8,967 nucleotides of DNA from an uncultured Bacteroidales bacterium (GTDB lineage: Bacteria > Bacteroidota > Bacteroidia > Bacteroidales > JAUNSR01). How positions within the stretch are numbered: the stretch's first letter is position 1; every line of letters begins with the position of its first letter. Positions 6,113 through 8,967 of the stretch are shown here, one piece after another. The stretch is taken from positions 1 to 8,967 of the forward strand of contig CAMTOT010000107.1 in NCBI GenBank assembly GCA_947074165.1. Reading direction: 5' to 3'. The position numbers were made by a program, and so were the translations under genes. The notes under the pieces were generated by a model, which was given only the letters and a program-made list of their open reading frames with translations, was not told where the DNA came from and ran no database searches.

Positions 6113-8967
6113 ATGCTTACAGTTTACAGAGCTTCAGCCGGCTCGGGAAAAACTCATCTTCTGACAGGCACTTACCTGAATTTACTATTCTCGGAAGGTA
6201 CGCTTTTTAATAATATCCTCGCCGTTACTTTTACAAACAAAGCAACGGAGGAGATGAAAGCGCGTATCATAACCGAACTGAATTTATTATATACAGATAC
6301 AATCAATTCAGATTATTATAAAGACCTCTCGGCTACATTTTCTATGTCGGAGGAGCAGGTGAGAAAGAAAGCAGGGGCAATTCTTATAGAGATACTTCAT
6401 GACTACTCGAACTTCAATGTCAGCACTATCGACAAATTCTTTCAGCAGACTATCAGAGCTTTTACCCGCGAGATAGGATTGCAGTCAGGATATCAGATTG
6501 AGCTTGACACCACGTCGGTACGCATAGCGGCTATTGACAATATGATAGCTGATCTGGAGTTGAAGGAGAATAAGCATATTCTAAACTGGCTTATTGATTT
6601 TGCGCAGGAAAAAATGGAATCCCAAAAAGACTGGAACCCGCGCCGAGAGCTTATTAACCTGTCGCTGGAGATTGAGAAGGAACAGTATAAAAACAATAGT
6701 GCCAAGATTCGTGAATTTACTTCCGAATACGAAAATATATACAAGTTTATCAAAGAGATGAGATCCATAACGGATGATTTCACCGATAATCTTGCTCAAA
6801 TAGCTAAAGACGCTCTGCTCATAATTGAAAACAACGGACTAAGATGTTCTGACTTCGCTTACGGCAAAAGCTCTCCATTCAATAAATTCATTGATTATAA
6901 TAATAAGATCGTTGAATATCCGTCTAAAAGATTTATTGACTTCAGCGCGGATCCTAAGAAATGGAGTGCAAAAAGCGCATCCAAAGAACTTAAAGAAGCA
7001 ATCGATACAGCTGCTACAGCCGGGCTTCAGCGTAAAATGACAGAGATAGTTTCTCTTTTTGAGAACTTTTTTAAACTGTATGCTTCCGCTAAAGCGAGTA
7101 TAGGCAATATATATGCTTTCGCCATATTAAGCAGTATTGACAACTACATACGCCGATATGCACGCGAGAATAATATAATGCTGATATCAGATACAACGGA
7201 TCTGCTCAACCGTATTATTGACGGTAAAGATACCCCGTTCGTTTATGAAAAGATAGGCACACGTCTTCAACACTTTATGATAGATGAGTTTCAGGACACA
7301 TCCGGTATGCAGTGGGAAAACTTCAAGCCTCTTATAGACGACTCTATGGCACACGGTTTCGGCAATCTTATTGTTGGTGATGTGAAACAGAGTATTTATA
7401 GATGGAGAAACTCTGACTGGAATCTGTTGCACAGTAAACTGCGTGACTATCATACAGGAGAGAGAGAAGATTGTGTTCTTGACACAAACTGGAGAAGTTG
7501 TAAAAACATTGTTGACTTCAACAACGCGTTCTTTCTTCAGGCTTCGATAGTACTTCAGGATAAGTACAATAAAACTTTAGATGATGCCGGCGTTGAGGGC
7601 TGGAAAGATATGCCATACGCTTCTACTATTATAAAAGCTTATGAGGATACTTATCAGCATGTACCTGAAAAGAAAGCCGACCAGGCAGGTCACGTAAGAA
7701 TAGAATATATCGAATCAAAAAATAATGATGAATATTCTGAGATTGCATGTGAGAAGACAAAAGACGCTCTTATTAATTTACGTGATGCCGGATACGAACT
7801 GAAAGATATAGCAATACTTGTACGTACCAAAAGCGAGGGTGTACTGATTGCCGACTATCTGCTTTCTCTTAAGAATGATCCCGAACTGAAGGATTATAAT
7901 TTTGACGTGATTTCCAATGAGGCTCTTATCATTGCCAACGCGCCTGTAGTAGAGATGGCTGTAAGCATGTTAAGATATATATATAATTCAGACTCAAAGC
8001 TCAATGAGATGAGCGTTGGCCTGAATCTTATATACAATGAGACTAAGACACTAAATCCAAATGAGGATGACTCGTTGTCTATGCAAAAGGCTATTACTTC
8101 GTGGTTTGGCAAAAATGCTGATGCTGTAAAACTTTTCGAGCAGGAGGTTCTTGATCGTGTATCAGAACTTAAGAAGAACAATCTTTTTGATATGGTAGAA
8201 AAGATTCTTTCGCGAATAATCAGAAAAGATGATAAGTCAGATCTTATTTTCGCGCAGGCTTTTCAGGATCTTATAATAGACGCGGTTAATTCTGGCACAA
8301 GCGATCTTTCTGCCTTCCTTAAATGGTGGGACGAGAGAGGCTGTACAAAAACAATCGCTACTCCCGATACGCAGAACGCAATACGTATCATGACTGTACA
8401 TAAATCAAAGGGGCTCGGCTTCCGTGCTGTTATAATACCGTTTGCGAGTTGGAGTATAGATCATGACAAACCAAACATCATTTGGTGTGAACCGTCGATG
8501 CCTCCTTTCGACTCTGTGCCGCTTGTACCGGTCACATACAACACTGAGCTGGCTTCAACCATATATCTTGACGACTATATGTCGGAGAAACGTCAGGCAT
8601 TTATAGATAATCTGAATCTTGCTTACGTTGCCTTTACTCGTGCCAAAGACGAGATGATAATATTTGCCAAGACTCCGGCTAAGTCAGGCGGAATAAACAA
8701 TATATCTCACCTTTTGTACACAGTAACAAGCTCAGACGTCAGGCCACAGATTAATACAGAACCTGGAGAGCGCAAGAAAGAGCTTATCTGCATGAGCGAT
8801 TATTTCATAGAGAATGAGATGATGTTTGAGATGGGCGACTGGTGGCCCTCTAAGAACAAAAAGACAACAGCCGACAATAGCTTCTCTATAAATGAATTTC
8901 ACTCTATAGATCCGGGCGACCGTCTTCAGCTTCGTCTTCATGCCAAGGGGTATTTCCACGATAAAGA
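6113..8967 (+). CDS. UvrD/RecB/AddA-type superfamily 1 helicase, probable helicase-nuclease (partial, C-terminus off window)
   Basis: About 951 residues are visible from the ATG at 6113, with an open frame to the window edge. The protein begins almost at its Walker A motif, ASAGSGKT (7-14), as is usual for Bacteroidota members. Then come motif Ia (AVTFTNKATEEMKAR), STIDKFFQ (104-111), Walker B DEFQDTS (Asp391-Glu392), motif III GDVKQSIYRWR (from 422), motif IV DTNWRS (457-462), motif V TVHKSKGLGF (761-770) and motif VI AYVAFTRAK (837-845). All helicase motifs are present, so it should be an ATP-driven 3'-5' DNA translocase. The order and size match AddA/RecB-like enzymes that resect double-strand breaks. 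These usually end in a RecB-type nuclease domain, which would lie beyond this edge and is not seen. Motif V has Gly769 where many UvrD-like proteins have Glu. The gene starts 19 nt after the SUI1 gene and is probably co-transcribed. An AddB-like partner is not in the window. Confidence 0.93.
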   Translation, partial: MLTVYRASAGSGKTHLLTGTYLNLLFSEGTLFNNILAVTFTNKATEEMKARIITELNLLYTDTINSDYYKDLSATFSMSEEQVRKKAGAILIEILHDYSNFNVSTIDKFFQQTIRAFTREIGLQSGYQIELDTTSVRIAAIDNMIADLELKENKHILNWLIDFAQEKMESQKDWNPRRELINLSLEIEKEQYKNNSAKIREFTSEYENIYKFIKEMRSITDDFTDNLAQIAKDALLIIENNGLRCSDFAYGKSSPFNKFIDYNNKIVEYPSKRFIDFSADPKKWSAKSASKELKEAIDTAATAGLQRKMTEIVSLFENFFKLYASAKASIGNIYAFAILSSIDNYIRRYARENNIMLISDTTDLLNRIIDGKDTPFVYEKIGTRLQHFMIDEFQDTSGMQWENFKPLIDDSMAHGFGNLIVGDVKQSIYRWRNSDWNLLHSKLRDYHTGEREDCVLDTNWRSCKNIVDFNNAFFLQASIVLQDKYNKTLDDAGVEGWKDMPYASTIIKAYEDTYQHVPEKKADQAGHVRIEYIESKNNDEYSEIACEKTKDALINLRDAGYELKDIAILVRTKSEGVLIADYLLSLKNDPELKDYNFDVISNEALIIANAPVVEMAVSMLRYIYNSDSKLNEMSVGLNLIYNETKTLNPNEDDSLSMQKAITSWFGKNADAVKLFEQEVLDRVSELKKNNLFDMVEKILSRIIRKDDKSDLIFAQAFQDLIIDAVNSGTSDLSAFLKWWDERGCTKTIATPDTQNAIRIMTVHKSKGLGFRAVIIPFASWSIDHDKPNIIWCEPSMPPFDSVPLVPVTYNTELASTIYLDDYMSEKRQAFIDNLNLAYVAFTRAKDEMIIFAKTPAKSGGINNISHLLYTVTSSDVRPQINTEPGERKKELICMSDYFIENEMMFEMGDWWPSKNKKTTADNSFSINEFHSIDPGDRLQLRLHAKGYFHDK

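Noticed and set aside
6493..6799. Two overlapping minus-strand frames (96 and 72 residues) opposite the helicase gene, with membrane-like hydrophobic stretches
   Set aside because: They are antisense to a helicase frame that stays open and carries all its motifs. The hydrophobic look comes from reading the reverse of Lys/Glu-rich codons.
7187..8959. Three minus-strand frames (88, 95 and 75 residues) opposite the later helicase region
   Set aside because: All overlap conserved helicase motifs on the plus strand, and none resembles a known protein.
1..8967. Mobile element, CRISPR array, tRNA or rRNA
   Set aside because: Reading both strands showed no transposase, terminal inverted repeats, regularly spaced repeats or tRNA-like cloverleaf. 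Nearly all bases are covered by the six genes.

Overview
The window looks like chromosomal DNA from a member of the order Bacteroidales (phylum Bacteroidota). Three things point there: a porU-porV pair of the type IX secretion system (T9SS), a Bacteroidota-type Rex repressor, and six gene starts that all lack a Shine-Dalgarno sequence and sit behind A/T-rich leaders. One element upstream of rex also matches the Bacteroidota -7 promoter consensus TAnnTTTG. The presence of T9SS genes argues against genera that lack the system, but I cannot name a genus.

The layout is two divergent gene sets around an AT-rich intergenic region at 5583-5730. Leftward (minus strand) run rex, a fumarylacetoacetate-hydrolase-family enzyme, porU and porV. 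The gaps between them are 13, 43 and 88 nt, so the first three genes are probably one transcript, and porV may be on it or have its own promoter. porV runs off the left edge. Rightward (plus strand) run a SUI1/YciH-type translation factor and, 19 nt later, a large UvrD/RecB/AddA-type superfamily 1 helicase that runs off the right edge.

PorU is the cell-surface cysteine protease (sortase) that removes the C-terminal sorting domain from T9SS cargo and joins the cargo to the surface. PorV is the outer-membrane beta-barrel that carries cargo to PorU and anchors the attachment complex. Both look intact over what is visible, including the PorU catalytic His657 and Cys690. Rex is an NADH/NAD+-sensing repressor. 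Its position at the head of the leftward unit raises the possibility that redox state influences the T9SS attachment genes, but no operator is proven here. The enzyme between them has the metal-binding and His-Glu residues of the FAHD1-like acylpyruvase/oxaloacetate decarboxylase group. The helicase belongs to recombination and repair and has no evident functional link to secretion.

I found no RNA gene, CRISPR array, mobile element or convincing terminator. I see no undescribed system: this is a conserved-looking housekeeping neighbourhood. The points most worth a second look are the rex-T9SS linkage and a Rex-operator-like sequence just upstream of porV.
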